Below, in pieces: positions 46,450 to 58,100 of a DNA stretch of 64,000 nt (its first letter is position 1; each line of letters begins with the position of its first letter). A model generated the notes under the pieces. The model saw only the letters and a list, made by a program, of their open reading frames with translations. It searched no databases and was not told the origin of the DNA. A program made the position numbers and the translations under genes. The DNA is from Geovibrio thiophilus (GTDB lineage Bacteria; Chrysiogenota; Deferribacteres; Deferribacterales; Geovibrionaceae): assembly GCF_004087915.1 (NCBI RefSeq), contig NZ_CP035108.1, positions 2,108,001 to 2,172,000 of the forward strand, given 5' to 3'.

Positions 46450-49400
46450 CTATTTTATAACAAAGTACTTCGCATGGCGGTTATGAACCACGATTGCGCT
46501 TGTGGTAAATTCCGGAACCATCTCTCCGTTCTCCGTAACGTGTATACCAAGCATGTCGGCATTCAGCATATCCGCCATTACGGCGTTTCCGTCCAGATCC
46601 GGGCAGGCGGGATAACCGAAGCTGTACCTGCGCCCCTGATACTTCATGGAGATTATGCCGTCCGGCGTTCTGGCGTCCGTTCCGTCTATGCCCATCTCTT
46701 TTCTCATTACCTTGTGCCAGTATTCCGCCAGCGCCTCGGTGAACTCGGTGAAAAGCCCGTGGTACATGAAATATTTCTTATAGTCTCCAGCAGCATACAG
46801 TTTAGCAGAGAACTCCTCGGGCTTTTTACCTATGGTGACAAGACTCAGACCCACAACATCAAATCCCTCTTCCTTCGGCAGAAAATAGTCCGCAAGGCAG
46901 AGCTTTGCGCCCTTAGACTGACGGGGGAAGAGAAAGCGTGTTTTCTCGGTCTTCCTGTCCGCCTCATATATCACCAGACAATCTCCGTCCGCATGGCACG
47001 GGAAATACCCGTAAGATACGGCAGGGTTCAGAAGCCCCTTCGCAAGAGCGTTTTTGTAAATTTCCCTGTATTCCGGCAGGGCGGTTTCCATTATGAGGCG
47101 ATCGAACTCCTCTTCTGTCATCCCCTTCTTTTTATATGACCATCTGTTGGTGAAAAGGGTCGTTTTATTCAGGTATTTTTCCGGTTCGCCGGGGTCTATG
47201 TCGAAGATAATTTTGCTGCCGTAAAAAGGTACGGACGGGATTTCGCCGAAGGTTATGGGTTCCGCCTGCTCCTCAACAGAATCAGCGCCGGTTTTCGTTT
47301 TAACGGGCTTAACAGCTTTCTTCGCTTCTGTTCTGCCGTCCAGAACCTTGAGGGCGTCAAATGCGTCACGGCAGTAAAAAACATGACCGGGCATTATAGT
47401 GTCGCACTCGCCGATGACGAAGCCCTCAGTAAGTGCCGCTCCGCCGAGGAGCACCTTCTGTTCAAGCCCGTGCTTTTTCAACTCTTCTATGTTTTCCTTC
47501 ATTATCACAGTGGATTTCACCAGAAGCCCGCTCATTCCTATCGCGTCGGCGCCCACCTCAACAGCCTTTCTTATCATCTCCTCCACAGGAACCTTGATGC
47601 CTAGGTTGTAGACAGTGAAGCCGTTGTTGGAAAGTATTATGTCCACAAGGTTTTTGCCAATGTCGTGAACATCGCCTTTAACCGTTGCGAGAACAATTTT
47701 CCCTTTGGATTCTGTTTCATTCTTCTCCATGAAGGGTTCGAGGATTTTCACGCCCTCCTTCATGACCTCTGCGGACTGGAGAACAAACGGCAGGAGCATT
47801 TTTCCGCTGCCGAAAAGTTCGCCCACCTCCTGCATAGCGGGAAGCATGAGACTGTTGATTATATCAATCGCCCTGCGCTCCTTCATGATGGCATCCAGCA
47901 CTTCCTTCAGCCCCTTCTTCTCCCCGCGGAGAATCATCCGGGCTATTTTCTCTGACGGAGCAAGGCTTGCGTCCGCCTGTTCGTCCCGCACCGCTGTTCT
48001 GTCCTGAAAATGATTTATGAAGGATGTGAGGGCGCCTTCCCTGCCGCGGATAAGGTCTAAGCTCAGCTTCATGTCCTCATCGTTTATCATGGCGGGAGGA
48101 AGAATCTTGCCCGCATGTACGATAGCCATATCAAGCCCCGCCTTCACCGCCTCATGGAGGAAGACGGAGTTGAGGACGGGTCTGCTCAGAGCGGAGAGAC
48201 CGAAGGAAACGTTGCTGAGCCCCAGAACGGTTTTAGCGCCCTTGAGCCTTTCCTTTATCATCCTGATGGCGTTCAGTGTTTCAACCGCCGCCATTTTCAG
48301 GGTTTCATCCCCGCTGCCGATGGAGAATGTCAGCGGGTCGATTATTATGTCCTCAGGCGGAAGACCGTATTCGCCGCTCCATATATTATACAGTCTCTCG
48401 GCGATTGCGAACTTCTCCGCCGCCGTCATTGCCATGCCTTTTTCGTCTATGGTAAGGGCTATGGACGCCGCGGGGAATCTCTTTATCATTCTGAGGATCG
48501 TGTGCAGCTTTTCGCCGCCGTCCTCGAAGTTTACGGAGTTGATGATAGGTTTTCCGCCGCAGAGCTTAAGCGCCTTTTCAATCACCGGAGGCTCTGTGGA
48601 GTCGATCACAAGAGGGACGGTGAGGGTCTTATTAAGCTCAAAGATAAACCTGCCCATGTCCTGAGCCTCGTTTCTTCCGGCGTAAGCCACGCATGCGTCA
48701 ATGAAATGAGCGCCTTCGCCCTCCTGATTTCTCGCGACTGCCAGCATGCCGTCCGTATCTCCTGCGAGCAGCAGCTCACGGAAAGCCTTGCTGCCGTTGG
48801 AGTTAGCCCTTTCTCCTATAAGCGAAGGAGCGGGGTTCTGGCTCAGGGGCATAGTTGTATAAAGACTGGCGCAGACGCCGATGTAGGGTTTTCTGACCAA
48901 TTCCCTGCGTTTTTTATTATTTATCACTGTACGGAGTGCTTTTATGTGGGCGGGAGTCGTTCCGCAGCATCCGCCGACTATGTTGACGGGGTATTTGTCC
49001 ATCAGCTCACCGACAATTGCCGCGAGCTTTTCCGGAGTCATGCTGTAAACAGTTTTACCCCCTATGTTTTCCGGCAGACCTGCGTTTGGGATGCAGGATA
49101 TGTCGCCGTTCCAGTTTTCTGTTATTGTTTTCACGGGACCGAACATCATGTCAGGACCTGTGGCGCAGTTAAGCCCTGCCGAGTGGACCGGATAGCCGCT
49201 GAGCACGGTGCACACGGCGGAAAGGTCTGTTCCCATGAGCATGCTGCCTGTGCTTTCAACAGTCACGGATACCATCACGGGAAGATCCGCCCCGGCTTCA
49301 CTGAGTGCGTCAAAAGCGCCCAGCAGTGCCGCCTTAACCTGAAGCAGATCCTGACAGGTTTCAATAATCAGCAGGTCAACCCCGCCCTGTATGAGGCTTT

Positions 49401-49809
49401 TCGTCTGCCGCAGATACATCAGCTGCATATCGTCAAAGGAGATCTGCCCAAGACTTGGCAGCCGCGTTCCGGGACCGATGGAGCCCGCGGCGAATCTGCC
49501 GTACTCCCTTGCCGCCTTTACCGCAATCTGAGCGCCTTTGAGGTTCAGCTCGTCCACCATGTCCTCAAGCCCGTACTCACGCATTACCAGCTCGGTTCCG
49601 CCGAAGGTGTTCGTTTCCACAACGTCCGCCCCTGCTTCCAGATAGCTCCTGTGGATGGATTCTATGATATGCGGTGCCGCTATATTAAGCCACTCGCTGC
49701 ATCCGCCCTTTCCCTGCCATATATCTTCGCCGATTTCAAAGTTCTGTATGGATGTGCCCATGGCACCGTCAAAAAGAACTATATTTTCCGAGGCGAATTT
49801 TCTGAACAT
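46450..49809 (-). CDS. metH: Cobalamin-dependent methionine synthase
   Basis: 1119 residues, somewhat shorter than the E. coli enzyme (about 1227). All four modules are present: homocysteine domain (1 to about 300, with GLNCA and GGCCGTTPAH as zinc ligands), methyltetrahydrofolate domain (about 325-570, with GERANSNGSKAF), cobalamin domain (about 620-850, with DVHDIGKNL near 712 providing the lower axial His), and a C-terminal reactivation domain (about 870-1119, with RRYSFGYPACPDL for SAM). AAGGAG precedes the ATG by 6 bases. No cobalamin riboswitch is visible in the 92-base upstream gap. Confidence 0.95.
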   Translation of the reverse strand: MFRKFASENIVLFDGAMGTSIQNFEIGEDIWQGKGGCSEWLNIAAPHIIESIHRSYLEAGADVVETNTFGGTELVMREYGLEDMVDELNLKGAQIAVKAAREYGRFAAGSIGPGTRLPSLGQISFDDMQLMYLRQTKSLIQGGVDLLIIETCQDLLQVKAALLGAFDALSEAGADLPVMVSVTVESTGSMLMGTDLSAVCTVLSGYPVHSAGLNCATGPDMMFGPVKTITENWNGDISCIPNAGLPENIGGKTVYSMTPEKLAAIVGELMDKYPVNIVGGCCGTTPAHIKALRTVINNKKRRELVRKPYIGVCASLYTTMPLSQNPAPSLIGERANSNGSKAFRELLLAGDTDGMLAVARNQEGEGAHFIDACVAYAGRNEAQDMGRFIFELNKTLTVPLVIDSTEPPVIEKALKLCGGKPIINSVNFEDGGEKLHTILRMIKRFPAASIALTIDEKGMAMTAAEKFAIAERLYNIWSGEYGLPPEDIIIDPLTFSIGSGDETLKMAAVETLNAIRMIKERLKGAKTVLGLSNVSFGLSALSRPVLNSVFLHEAVKAGLDMAIVHAGKILPPAMINDEDMKLSLDLIRGREGALTSFINHFQDRTAVRDEQADASLAPSEKIARMILRGEKKGLKEVLDAIMKERRAIDIINSLMLPAMQEVGELFGSGKMLLPFVLQSAEVMKEGVKILEPFMEKNETESKGKIVLATVKGDVHDIGKNLVDIILSNNGFTVYNLGIKVPVEEMIRKAVEVGADAIGMSGLLVKSTVIMKENIEELKKHGLEQKVLLGGAALTEGFVIGECDTIMPGHVFYCRDAFDALKVLDGRTEAKKAVKPVKTKTGADSVEEQAEPITFGEIPSVPFYGSKIIFDIDPGEPEKYLNKTTLFTNRWSYKKKGMTEEEFDRLIMETALPEYREIYKNALAKGLLNPAVSYGYFPCHADGDCLVIYEADRKTEKTRFLFPRQSKGAKLCLADYFLPKEEGFDVVGLSLVTIGKKPEEFSAKLYAAGDYKKYFMYHGLFTEFTEALAEYWHKVMRKEMGIDGTDARTPDGIISMKYQGRRYSFGYPACPDLDGNAVMADMLNADMLGIHVTENGEMVPEFTTSAIVVHNRHAKYFVIK

Positions 49810-49901
49810 AACTACTCCTTGGCATATCCGCGCGCTTTTAATTAAGGGGTGATTATAGTATCATTATAAAATAAAATACGGCAACTGTTTATAGGTGTCA
49901 G

Positions 49902-51218
49902 ATGATACACGGCGAAAGGATTATCAGCCTTAACAGACCTTCAAAAGGCGGAAAATACATACTACTCTGGATTCAGCAGGCGCAGCGGACAAGGCTTAAC
50001 CATGCCCTTGAGTTCGCCGTAAGGCAGGCGAATGAACTCCGGCTGCCTTTGTTTGCATGCTTTGTAATCACCGACGGCTTCCCGAACGCTAATCTGCGTC
50101 ATTACACGTTTATGCTTGAGGGGCTGAATGTTCTTGAATCAAACCTGAAACAGAGAGGAATAAATCTGGTATTCCGCAGAGGCAGCCCGCCGGAAGAGGT
50201 GCTGAAACTGGCGCGTGACGCTGCAATGATCGTCACGGACAGAGGATACCTGCGCATACAGAAGGAATGGCGGCAGCAGCTGGGCATAAGCGCCCCCTGC
50301 ACCGTTGTTCAGGTGGAGAGTGATGCTGTAGTCCCCGTGGAAACGGCAAGCTGCAAGGAGGAATTCGCCGCATACACCATCAGACCGAAGATAACGAAGC
50401 AGCTTGAAAAATTTCTTGTGCCGCTCGGACAGAGAGATTTAATAATAAAGGACTTTCAGCCGGACTTCAAAAATATTGAGCCGGATACAGCTTCGCTGAA
50501 CATAGACAGAGCAGTCACCCCCGTTTCCTTATTCAAAGGCGGGGAGGACGAAGCGGCAAAACACCTGAAAGCTTTTATTAATGACAGACTGGACAGTTAC
50601 GATGAACTCCGCAACGACCCCGCGGAGGATGCTCAGAGCGGTTTAAGTCCTTACATACACTTCGGCAGCATATCAACCCTTGAAATCGCCCTTGCGGCAA
50701 AGGAACACCCGAAATCCCCCGCCTTTCTTGAGGAACTGATAATCAGGCGGGAGCTGGCGCTGAATATGGTGAACTTCAACTCCGAGTATGACAGCCTCAA
50801 ACCTCTGCATCCTTGGGCGGCGCAGACGCTTAATGAACACAGAAATGACGCAAGACCATATATTTACACATTTGACGAATTAGAAAACGCACAAACACAC
50901 GACCCCGCTTGGAACACCGCGCAGAACGAGATGCTGAGCACCGGAAAGATGCACGGCTACATGCGCATGTACTGGGGCAAGAAGATAATGGAATGGACAA
51001 AATCACCCGAAGAGGCATACAGAACAGCCATAAGCCTGAATGACAAGTACAGTCTGGACGGGCGTGATCCGAACGGCTTCGCGGGGGTTCTATGGTGCTT
51101 CGGCAAGCACGACAGACCATGGCAGGAGAGAGCGGTCTTCGGCAAAGTCCGTTATATGAACTTTGCCGGACTTAAGCGTAAGTTTGACGTGGAAGCCTAT
51201 ATAAACAGGTTCGTCTAG
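49902..51218 (+). CDS. Class II CPD photolyase
   Basis: 438 residues. The N-terminal Rossmann-like domain starts with ILLWIQQAQRTRLNHALEFAV, a class II signature. The C-terminal FAD domain has GYMRMYWGKKIMEW, DPNGFAGVLWCFGKHDRPW and RYMN. It repairs cyclobutane pyrimidine dimers using blue light. AGGTG precedes the ATG by 4 bases. The gene is divergent from metH and its stop codon overlaps the stop of the convergent TPR gene. Confidence 0.93.
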   Translation: MIHGERIISLNRPSKGGKYILLWIQQAQRTRLNHALEFAVRQANELRLPLFACFVITDGFPNANLRHYTFMLEGLNVLESNLKQRGINLVFRRGSPPEEVLKLARDAAMIVTDRGYLRIQKEWRQQLGISAPCTVVQVESDAVVPVETASCKEEFAAYTIRPKITKQLEKFLVPLGQRDLIIKDFQPDFKNIEPDTASLNIDRAVTPVSLFKGGEDEAAKHLKAFINDRLDSYDELRNDPAEDAQSGLSPYIHFGSISTLEIALAAKEHPKSPAFLEELIIRRELALNMVNFNSEYDSLKPLHPWAAQTLNEHRNDARPYIYTFDELENAQTHDPAWNTAQNEMLSTGKMHGYMRMYWGKKIMEWTKSPEEAYRTAISLNDKYSLDGRDPNGFAGVLWCFGKHDRPWQERAVFGKVRYMNFAGLKRKFDVEAYINRFV

Positions 51219-53878
51219 TGGATTCTGTCACGGACTTTTTCAAGATTGTCCAGAATGCGCCTGACAACCGGATGATGGCTTCCTAGAGCAGATTCCGCAG
51301 CAGCATAAGCCTTTTCCAGAATATCCGACGCTTCATCCGTCTGCCCTTTTCTGAAAAGGATTTCACCCAGATTATTCAGAGTTGCGGCGGTGTCCTGCGC
51401 GTCCTCTTCCTCCCTCATGCTCAGAGCGTTTCTGCACAGAGCCTCAGCCTCTGAAAAGTCCCCTTTTCTGGAAACTACATAGGCGAGGTTCGTCATATCC
51501 GTGGCTGTTTCCGAAGATTTTTCACCGAAGGTACTCACACTCTGCTCAAGAACCTTACGGAACAGCGCCTCTGCCTCCTCTATTTCCCCTTTTCTGAACT
51601 TGAGAGCGGCAAGATTCGCAACGCCCGTAAGGGTGGACGGATGGGACGCACCGAAGTTTTTCTCTTTTATTTTCAGAGACTTTTCGTACATTGCCTCTGC
51701 TCTGTCATATTTTTCACGGCAGTAGTAAATATAACCGAGGTTATTGCAGTAAGAGGCTATCAGCGGGTGACTGTGCCCGAGCTGAGTTTCCTTTGCCTCA
51801 AGTGCCCTGTAAAAAAGCGGTTCCGCCGAATCGTACTCGCCCCTTCTGTAAAAGTAGAAGGCAAGCTGGCTCAAGCTTTTCGCCGTTTCGGGATGGCTTC
51901 CCCCGAGGGATTTTTCTCTGATTTCAAGCACTTCCTTAAACAGCTCGCACGCTCTCTCAAAGTCGCCTGCCATCTCACTTATAGCGGCAAGCTCACTCAT
52001 AGCCTTCACTGTATCGGAGTTTTCCCTGCCGAGCCTCTGTATATGAAGCCTGAGGGAACGTTCTCCTATGTCGGCTGCTGTTTTGAAATCCTTGTTCTTC
52101 ATGGCGAAAAGTGCAAGCTTCTGGAGGTATTTCAGGGTTTCAGGGTGGTCGGGACCTTCGGTGCGTGATTTGATCTCGGCATTTTTCCCCATGATCTCCA
52201 TAGCGGAGGGGAAATCTCCTTTGGCTGAGTACATGGAGGCAAGCTTGTTGCGGCTGCGCACAGTGTCCAAACTTTCCGCTCCGCTGAGCTTTTCACGGAT
52301 ATTCACCATCCTCTTGAGGAGTGGTTCCGCCCTGCCGTAATCCTCAACATTGACATACATCTGCGCCAGTCTTTCCATGCAGATGGCAGTGTAGGGATTT
52401 ATCAGCCCCATCAGCCCTTTGAGATATTCCACAACCTCGCCGTGGAGGTGTATCCAGAAGCCCATTTTATCATTTGAAAAATATTTAGCGTGGGAATCCA
52501 TGAACCAGTCCACAAAGCCCTCACCGTCCAGAGCTGACTTGGCGTGGTGAAAGCATTCACGGAAATTGAGATAGAAGCCGTATGTTCTGAATGAGCCCCT
52601 TTCCCTGTCTATCTTCTTGAGATAGAAGTTAAAAAGAGAAAAATGCACATTGTCCTTCTGGTCGCTGTTCAGCGAAGCGTAAAGCTCCTCCCTGAAAGGC
52701 TTCTTGAGCGCTGCGCAGTCCAGACCGATGTTAGGGCTGACTGACGGCAGCATGCAGTAGTCGCTGAAGGTGAATTTTACCCCTTCGGGTATGAACTCAT
52801 AAATGAGATATTCAAAAACTTCCCTGCTGAAACAGCGGCAGACTGAGAGCAGGCGTGCCATGTCCCCTTCCCGTCCTTCCGTGGAAGCGTTATAGAAAAG
52901 CATGATCTCCTTTGCGCCGTACTCAACCTGTTCGGGCGAAGGCTCCTTGCCTGTTTCCTTCTTAACGCCTGACAAACCGGCGGCAAGAAGCGTGGTGAGC
53001 AGCTTGTCTCCTCTTGCGGAGGCGAAAACGGCGTCGCACAGCTTCCTGTCCGTTAAACCGTAATGCTCAAGCAGGTAAGCTGTGTCGTTCCTGTCAAACA
53101 GTCCCGCTTCAAGAGAGAGAGTATTCTTCGGCGCCTCATTCTCCGCCCATTCGGGCAGCTCACGTCCGGAGAGAATAAAAGTGACTTCCGGCAGAAGCCC
53201 CATGAGCTCCTTGATCCATTTGTCCGCCCCGTGCTTTCTGCCTGAGCCGTCCTCTCCGTATATATTTTCAAAGGAATCTACGGTGATAATGCACTTTCTG
53301 CCCTGAAGAGCAAGCTTAAGGTCTTTTGCCCATTGGTTAATGAGGTTTTTGCGGACGGATTCGGGAGTTTCCTCCATAAGCCTGTTGAGCTCCGCGCCGC
53401 CCTCATTTCTCCACCATTCCGTGACTGCGGGTTTACCTCTCTCCACAGTGAAATAGAGCTTGTTTACAAACTCATTCCCTTTGGCTCCGGCAACGCCCAG
53501 AACCTCGTTTATTATTTTGCTGTTGGTGTATAAATCCAGATCACGGTCAAGCTTTTTGCCCGGGTTTGTGCGCACAAGGTAAAGGGCATATGCCACATCA
53601 AAGAAGCTGAAATTGATCTTGTAGTACCTTATCAGCTCATTGCGCAGAGCAAGAAGCCCCAGTTCGCTGTCAATATTTACTTCCAGAGAAAGATCAAGGG
53701 AGGCGGTAACGGTTGCCGGATCTGCCATCTCCGGCATAAGCCTGAACGCTGACAGAATCTCGCTTTTGCCTGAACCGCCGCCGCCCGAAACAAGCACGGC
53801 GCCGCCTTTATTTACTGTTAGAAACTCACGGAAGGCATCAGTATACTTTTCCATGCCCCTCAGTTCAAAATCCCGCAT
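51215..53878 (-). CDS. STAND-like P-loop NTPase with C-terminal TPR repeats
   Basis: 887 residues. Walker A GGGGSGKS (33-40) and a Walker B-like stretch CIITVDSFENIYG near 205 define an N-terminal NTPase, followed by a winged-helix-like region. From about 490 to 880 there are nine or so tetratricopeptide repeats of the kinesin-light-chain/TPR_10 type (LAFYFYRRGEYDSAEPLFYRAL and similar, each with a SHP turn). This layout is that of STAND signal-transduction ATPases, where TPRs sense a ligand and the NTPase switches state. No effector domain is recognised. It overlaps the M16 peptidase gene by one base (TAATG) and is last in the GDH operon. Confidence 0.8.
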   Translation of the reverse strand: MRDFELRGMEKYTDAFREFLTVNKGGAVLVSGGGGSGKSEILSAFRLMPEMADPATVTASLDLSLEVNIDSELGLLALRNELIRYYKINFSFFDVAYALYLVRTNPGKKLDRDLDLYTNSKIINEVLGVAGAKGNEFVNKLYFTVERGKPAVTEWWRNEGGAELNRLMEETPESVRKNLINQWAKDLKLALQGRKCIITVDSFENIYGEDGSGRKHGADKWIKELMGLLPEVTFILSGRELPEWAENEAPKNTLSLEAGLFDRNDTAYLLEHYGLTDRKLCDAVFASARGDKLLTTLLAAGLSGVKKETGKEPSPEQVEYGAKEIMLFYNASTEGREGDMARLLSVCRCFSREVFEYLIYEFIPEGVKFTFSDYCMLPSVSPNIGLDCAALKKPFREELYASLNSDQKDNVHFSLFNFYLKKIDRERGSFRTYGFYLNFRECFHHAKSALDGEGFVDWFMDSHAKYFSNDKMGFWIHLHGEVVEYLKGLMGLINPYTAICMERLAQMYVNVEDYGRAEPLLKRMVNIREKLSGAESLDTVRSRNKLASMYSAKGDFPSAMEIMGKNAEIKSRTEGPDHPETLKYLQKLALFAMKNKDFKTAADIGERSLRLHIQRLGRENSDTVKAMSELAAISEMAGDFERACELFKEVLEIREKSLGGSHPETAKSLSQLAFYFYRRGEYDSAEPLFYRALEAKETQLGHSHPLIASYCNNLGYIYYCREKYDRAEAMYEKSLKIKEKNFGASHPSTLTGVANLAALKFRKGEIEEAEALFRKVLEQSVSTFGEKSSETATDMTNLAYVVSRKGDFSEAEALCRNALSMREEEDAQDTAATLNNLGEILFRKGQTDEASDILEKAYAAAESALGSHHPVVRRILDNLEKVRDRIH

Positions 53879-55179
53879 TAATCCTCTTTCTTCCCGCTTT
53901 CTTCCGGCAGTGTCCGTAAATCAATATAAGGGCGGGAAAATATATCCGCGGCGAGGGAGGTGATTTCCTCAGTCTTCATACCGCTCATCTTATTAAGAAA
54001 ATTATGATAATACCCGGGAATGTCAAGGGTATAGGAGTATCCTATGTCTCTTGCCTCGCTGGAGGCGCGTTCCCTCTGGAAGGCTATCTGGCTTTTCAGC
54101 CTGTTTTCACATTTTTCAAGGCTTTTTTGATCCACAAATTTATCTATTGACGCAGCCACTTTAAGGATCGCATCCTTAACCTTCCCGCTGTTCCCCACGG
54201 GGCAGGTGTAGGTGAAAATGAATGAGCCGCCGTGCTTCATGCCAAGATAGCCGGCGTTTACAGAGCTTGCAAGCCTCAGCTCGTTTTTGATTATCGTGCT
54301 TAAGACGGAATATTCACCGCCGGAGAGTATCTCACCCAGAACTTCGTAAGCGAAGATGTCCTTCTCGTTAAGCGCAGCCGCGGGGAAGGCTATCACGCCT
54401 GTTTCCTGCACCACCTGACGGTAAAAATCCTTACGGTAGTTTTCAGTATATGTTTTCAGGGCGTTCCCTTCGTAGCGTTTACCCCGCCCGTCTTTCATTT
54501 TGCTGAAATACTTCCGCCCAAGACTTTCCGCAGTGCTCCTGTCTATATCACCGGCGACAACAAGGGTCATGTTCTGGGGATGGTAGTACCTTCCGTAGTA
54601 GTCAACGAGAGTGTCACGGCTGAAAGAGTTAACCGTCTCCTCACTGCCGATAACCTCCATCTCATAAGGTGAGCTCCTGAAGAGCGCCTCGTACAGATAC
54701 GTCCACATATCATATGTCGGCTTATCGAACTTGCGCTTTATCTCCTGCACCACGATGGGTTTTTCCTTCTCTATCTCTTCCGGAATGAATTTGGCGTCAA
54801 AAAGCATCTCGCTGAGAACTTTGAAGGCAGTCTCTGCGTTATATACGGGGAGTGTGATGTGATAAAAGGTGTAGTCCTTGCTGGTGGCGGCGTTCATACT
54901 GCCACCTGCGCTCTCCACAACTTCGTCTATGGCTCCCGGTGCGTATGAGGCTGTCCCCTTGAAAACCATATGCTCAAGAAAGTGGGATATGCCGTTGTTC
55001 TCCGGATTCTCGTTCACGGAGCCTGTTTTCATCCATACATGCACGGAAACAATGCCCGTTGAGGGAATGCTTCTGTAAACCATTTTAACGCCGTTTTCAA
55101 AACTCAAAGTATCCACAGCGGCAAGCACCCGCACCCCCGAAATTACATAAATTATCAGCAACAATAGGACTTTTTTCAT
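53878..55179 (-). CDS. Secreted M16-family zinc peptidase
   Basis: 433 residues. An N-terminal signal peptide (about 1-20, ending RVLAA) is followed by the inverted zinc motif HFLEH near 65-69 with the downstream Glu ligand about 76 residues later (region EEIEKEKPIVVQEIKRK), and a second, non-catalytic half. This is the processing-peptidase-like, active subunit form. It should act in the periplasm or at the outer membrane. It starts within the stop of the GDH gene (ATGA overlap). Confidence 0.88.
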   Translation of the reverse strand: MKKVLLLLIIYVISGVRVLAAVDTLSFENGVKMVYRSIPSTGIVSVHVWMKTGSVNENPENNGISHFLEHMVFKGTASYAPGAIDEVVESAGGSMNAATSKDYTFYHITLPVYNAETAFKVLSEMLFDAKFIPEEIEKEKPIVVQEIKRKFDKPTYDMWTYLYEALFRSSPYEMEVIGSEETVNSFSRDTLVDYYGRYYHPQNMTLVVAGDIDRSTAESLGRKYFSKMKDGRGKRYEGNALKTYTENYRKDFYRQVVQETGVIAFPAAALNEKDIFAYEVLGEILSGGEYSVLSTIIKNELRLASSVNAGYLGMKHGGSFIFTYTCPVGNSGKVKDAILKVAASIDKFVDQKSLEKCENRLKSQIAFQRERASSEARDIGYSYTLDIPGYYHNFLNKMSGMKTEEITSLAADIFSRPYIDLRTLPEESGKKED

Positions 55180-58100
55180 CCACCCGCTCCGTATTTTTCC
55201 GCAACATTGGCGAAAGATTCGATCATAACATTAAACGGAACAAGGGAATCTATCTCGTCCTTGGCGGCTGAATCCATAAATTTATCATAGTTTTCTATAA
55301 AGCGCTTTTCTGTGTCAAGAAGATTTTTAAACCACGCCCTGTCACCCCCGCTGTAGGCGAAGGCTAGGGTCATCTGAATTTTTTTCAGCTTCAGCAGCAG
55401 CCCGTCACGGTTTATGCGCTCCCACTCGTCTCTGATTTTTATGTGCTTCATTTTAAGCGTTAAAAAGTTTATTCCGAATCTTCCGCCTATCTCATAGTAG
55501 CGCTTGAGAACGTCTTTGCCCTCCGCTCCGGTCTCCGCCATTATACGGAAGACATCGAATGCGGGTTTGGAATAACGCACAACGCACACAGCAGTCGCAA
55601 GGGAGGCGGGCAGACCGCCGATCTTAAACTCCTCAATCATGGCGGAATACTTCTCTTTCATACCGCCTGTCATATATTTGGTGACAAGAGGAAAAATCTC
55701 CTTAAGCACATCGTTTTTCTTCTTGTAAAGGCTCATGTTGCGCGGATCAATCAGCCACTCCACCGCCACTTTCAGGGTTTTATCAAGCTCAATAAGCGCC
55801 CTGTACTGAGCATGAGCATCCGCTTTGCCGTCCAGAGCGCAGAGTTCCTCTCTGAGCATACGGCAGCCGATTATCTCTTCTGCCAGAAGGTAGCATTCCA
55901 GAATCTCGTTCAGGGGTCTGTTTGTGCCCTTCATCAGTTCGTAGAAGAACGCTATACCGGTCTGGTTCAGAGCTCTGTTCACCGTCACCGTGGCGGCTAT
56001 CTGCCTGAACAGCTTGTGCCCGAACAGCCTGTCGCCGAACTTCTCCACTGTGTCCTTAGGGTAGTAGTCCATATATTCCTTTCTCACAAGCGGGTTGTCA
56101 AGGTTCAGAGTGTTCTCCACGCTGTTGTACATATATATTTTCATATACGCCAGAAGCACCGCCAGTTCGGGCGCTGTGGCATTTTTGTCCTTGCTGGGAA
56201 AGGCGAGTTTTTCTATGCGGAAATCAAGCAGACCTTCAGTTCTCAGATGCTTCGCCGCCTCACGGAAAGTCACCTGATTGGACGCGAAGCGTATCAGGTC
56301 GCAGCTTACGGCGAGTGACTGGCGGTAGTTTGTGGCAAGCACATGGTCAGTCACGGCGGGGGTGAGCTTCTTGATATAAGCGTTGCGTTCTTTGGTGTCC
56401 TTTATCACTTTTGTTTCCACAAGGTGATTGAATATGATCTTAAGATTTACCTCATGATCGGACATATCAACTCCGCCGGAGTTGTCCAGAGCGTCAGAGT
56501 ATATGTGTCCGCCGCCTTCGGCGAATTCTATTCGGGCGGACTGGGTGAAGCCGAGGTTTCCGCCCTCTCCCGCCACTTTTACCCTGAGTTCGCTGGCGTT
56601 CACACGCACATCATCGTTCGTGGAATCACCCACGTCTCTGTCTGTTTCAAAGGAGGCTTTGACATAGGTTCCGATTCCGCCGTTCCACAGCAGTTCAGCC
56701 TCAGCCTTGAGGATAAGACGTATCAGCTCCGCTCCCGTGACAGTTGTCTCCGTGCAGCCGAGCATAATTCGGACTTCCGGCGAGAGCTCAATGCGCTTGG
56801 CTGTTCTGTCGAACACGCCGCCGCCTTTTGATATGAGCTCCATGTTGTAGTCTCTCCATGTGAGAGACGGATTTTTGAAAAGCCTCTGCCTTTCGGCGAA
56901 GCTTTTCTCCGCGTCCGGTGCGGGATCAAGGAATATATGCACATGATTGAACGCCGCAAGCAGGTTGATTTTCGGGGAGAGCAGCATTCCGTTCCCGAAA
57001 ACGTCCCCCGCCATGTCGCCTATGCCGATTACGGTGAACTCCTCTTTCTGTATATCCTTGCCCAGTTCACGGAAATGCCGTTTCACGCTCTCCCATGCGC
57101 CTTTTGCGGTTATACCCACTTTTTTATGGTCATATCCGGCACTGCCGCCGGAGGCGAAAGCATCGCCGAGCCAGAAGCCGTAGCCGAGAGATATTCCGTT
57201 AGCTATGTCACTGAAAGTGGCCGTTCCTTTATCCGCCGCGACAACAAGATACGGATCGCTCTCGTCATACATCCTCACTCTGCCGGGATGAACTATTTTA
57301 TTGCCTTTGTAGTTGTCGGTTATGTCAAGCAGACCCTTTATCAGTGTGCCGTACTGCTTTATGGTGTTCGCCCTGTCCTGCTCTCTGTCCTTGAAGCGTT
57401 TCTTCACTATGAAGCCGCCTTTGGAGCCGACGGGAACTATGACGGAGTTTTTCACCATCTGAGTTTTCACCAGACCGAGGATCTCCGTGCGGAAATCGTC
57501 ATTGCGGTCACTGAAGCGTATTCCGCCTCTGGCAACCTTGCCGCCTCTGAGGTGTACTCCTTCCATTTCGGAGCTGTGGACATATACCTCAAACATAGGT
57601 CTGGGTTCGGCGATTATAGGCATCTCACGGCTTTTCACCTTGATGGAGATATAGTCTCTCATCGGCTGCATGAAGTAGTTGGTGCGCACCGTACCCTGAA
57701 TGATGCGCATAAAGTAGCGGAGCGCCTTGTCCTCGCTCACGGAGATAACACCCTCTATGAGGCTGAGAATGTCCTGCTCTATATCAGCAGTGGATGTTTT
57801 TTTATTGTCGGGATCAAACTTAATTTCAAAGAAATTTACAAGCTTCTCCGCTATCTCGGCATTGTTGATCAGGGCGGACATAAGTGATTTTATGAGGAAG
57901 CTGCTTTCTATCTGCTTGGCGAAATACACAAACGCACGGAGTATGTCAGTCTGGCGCCATGTAAGCTTTCTGGTCACGCTTAAGGAGTTAAGCCTGTCGT
58001 TCTCCGCTCTTCCGGCTATGACAGCGGTTATGAGCTCCGGCAGGATCACGCTGTATGTCTCGGAGAAGCCCTTCGGGTCGTCAATATTGGTGAGATACAC

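Noticed and set aside
48115-49845. 576-codon open frame on the plus strand
   Set aside because: It is antisense to metH over its whole length; metH has all four domains and a ribosome site, while this frame shows no protein motif.
49810-49901. Cobalamin riboswitch upstream of metH
   Set aside because: The gap is only 92 bases and shows no conserved B12-box sequence.
56937-57887. 316-codon open frame on the plus strand
   Set aside because: It is antisense to the catalytic domain of the glutamate dehydrogenase gene and shows no motif.
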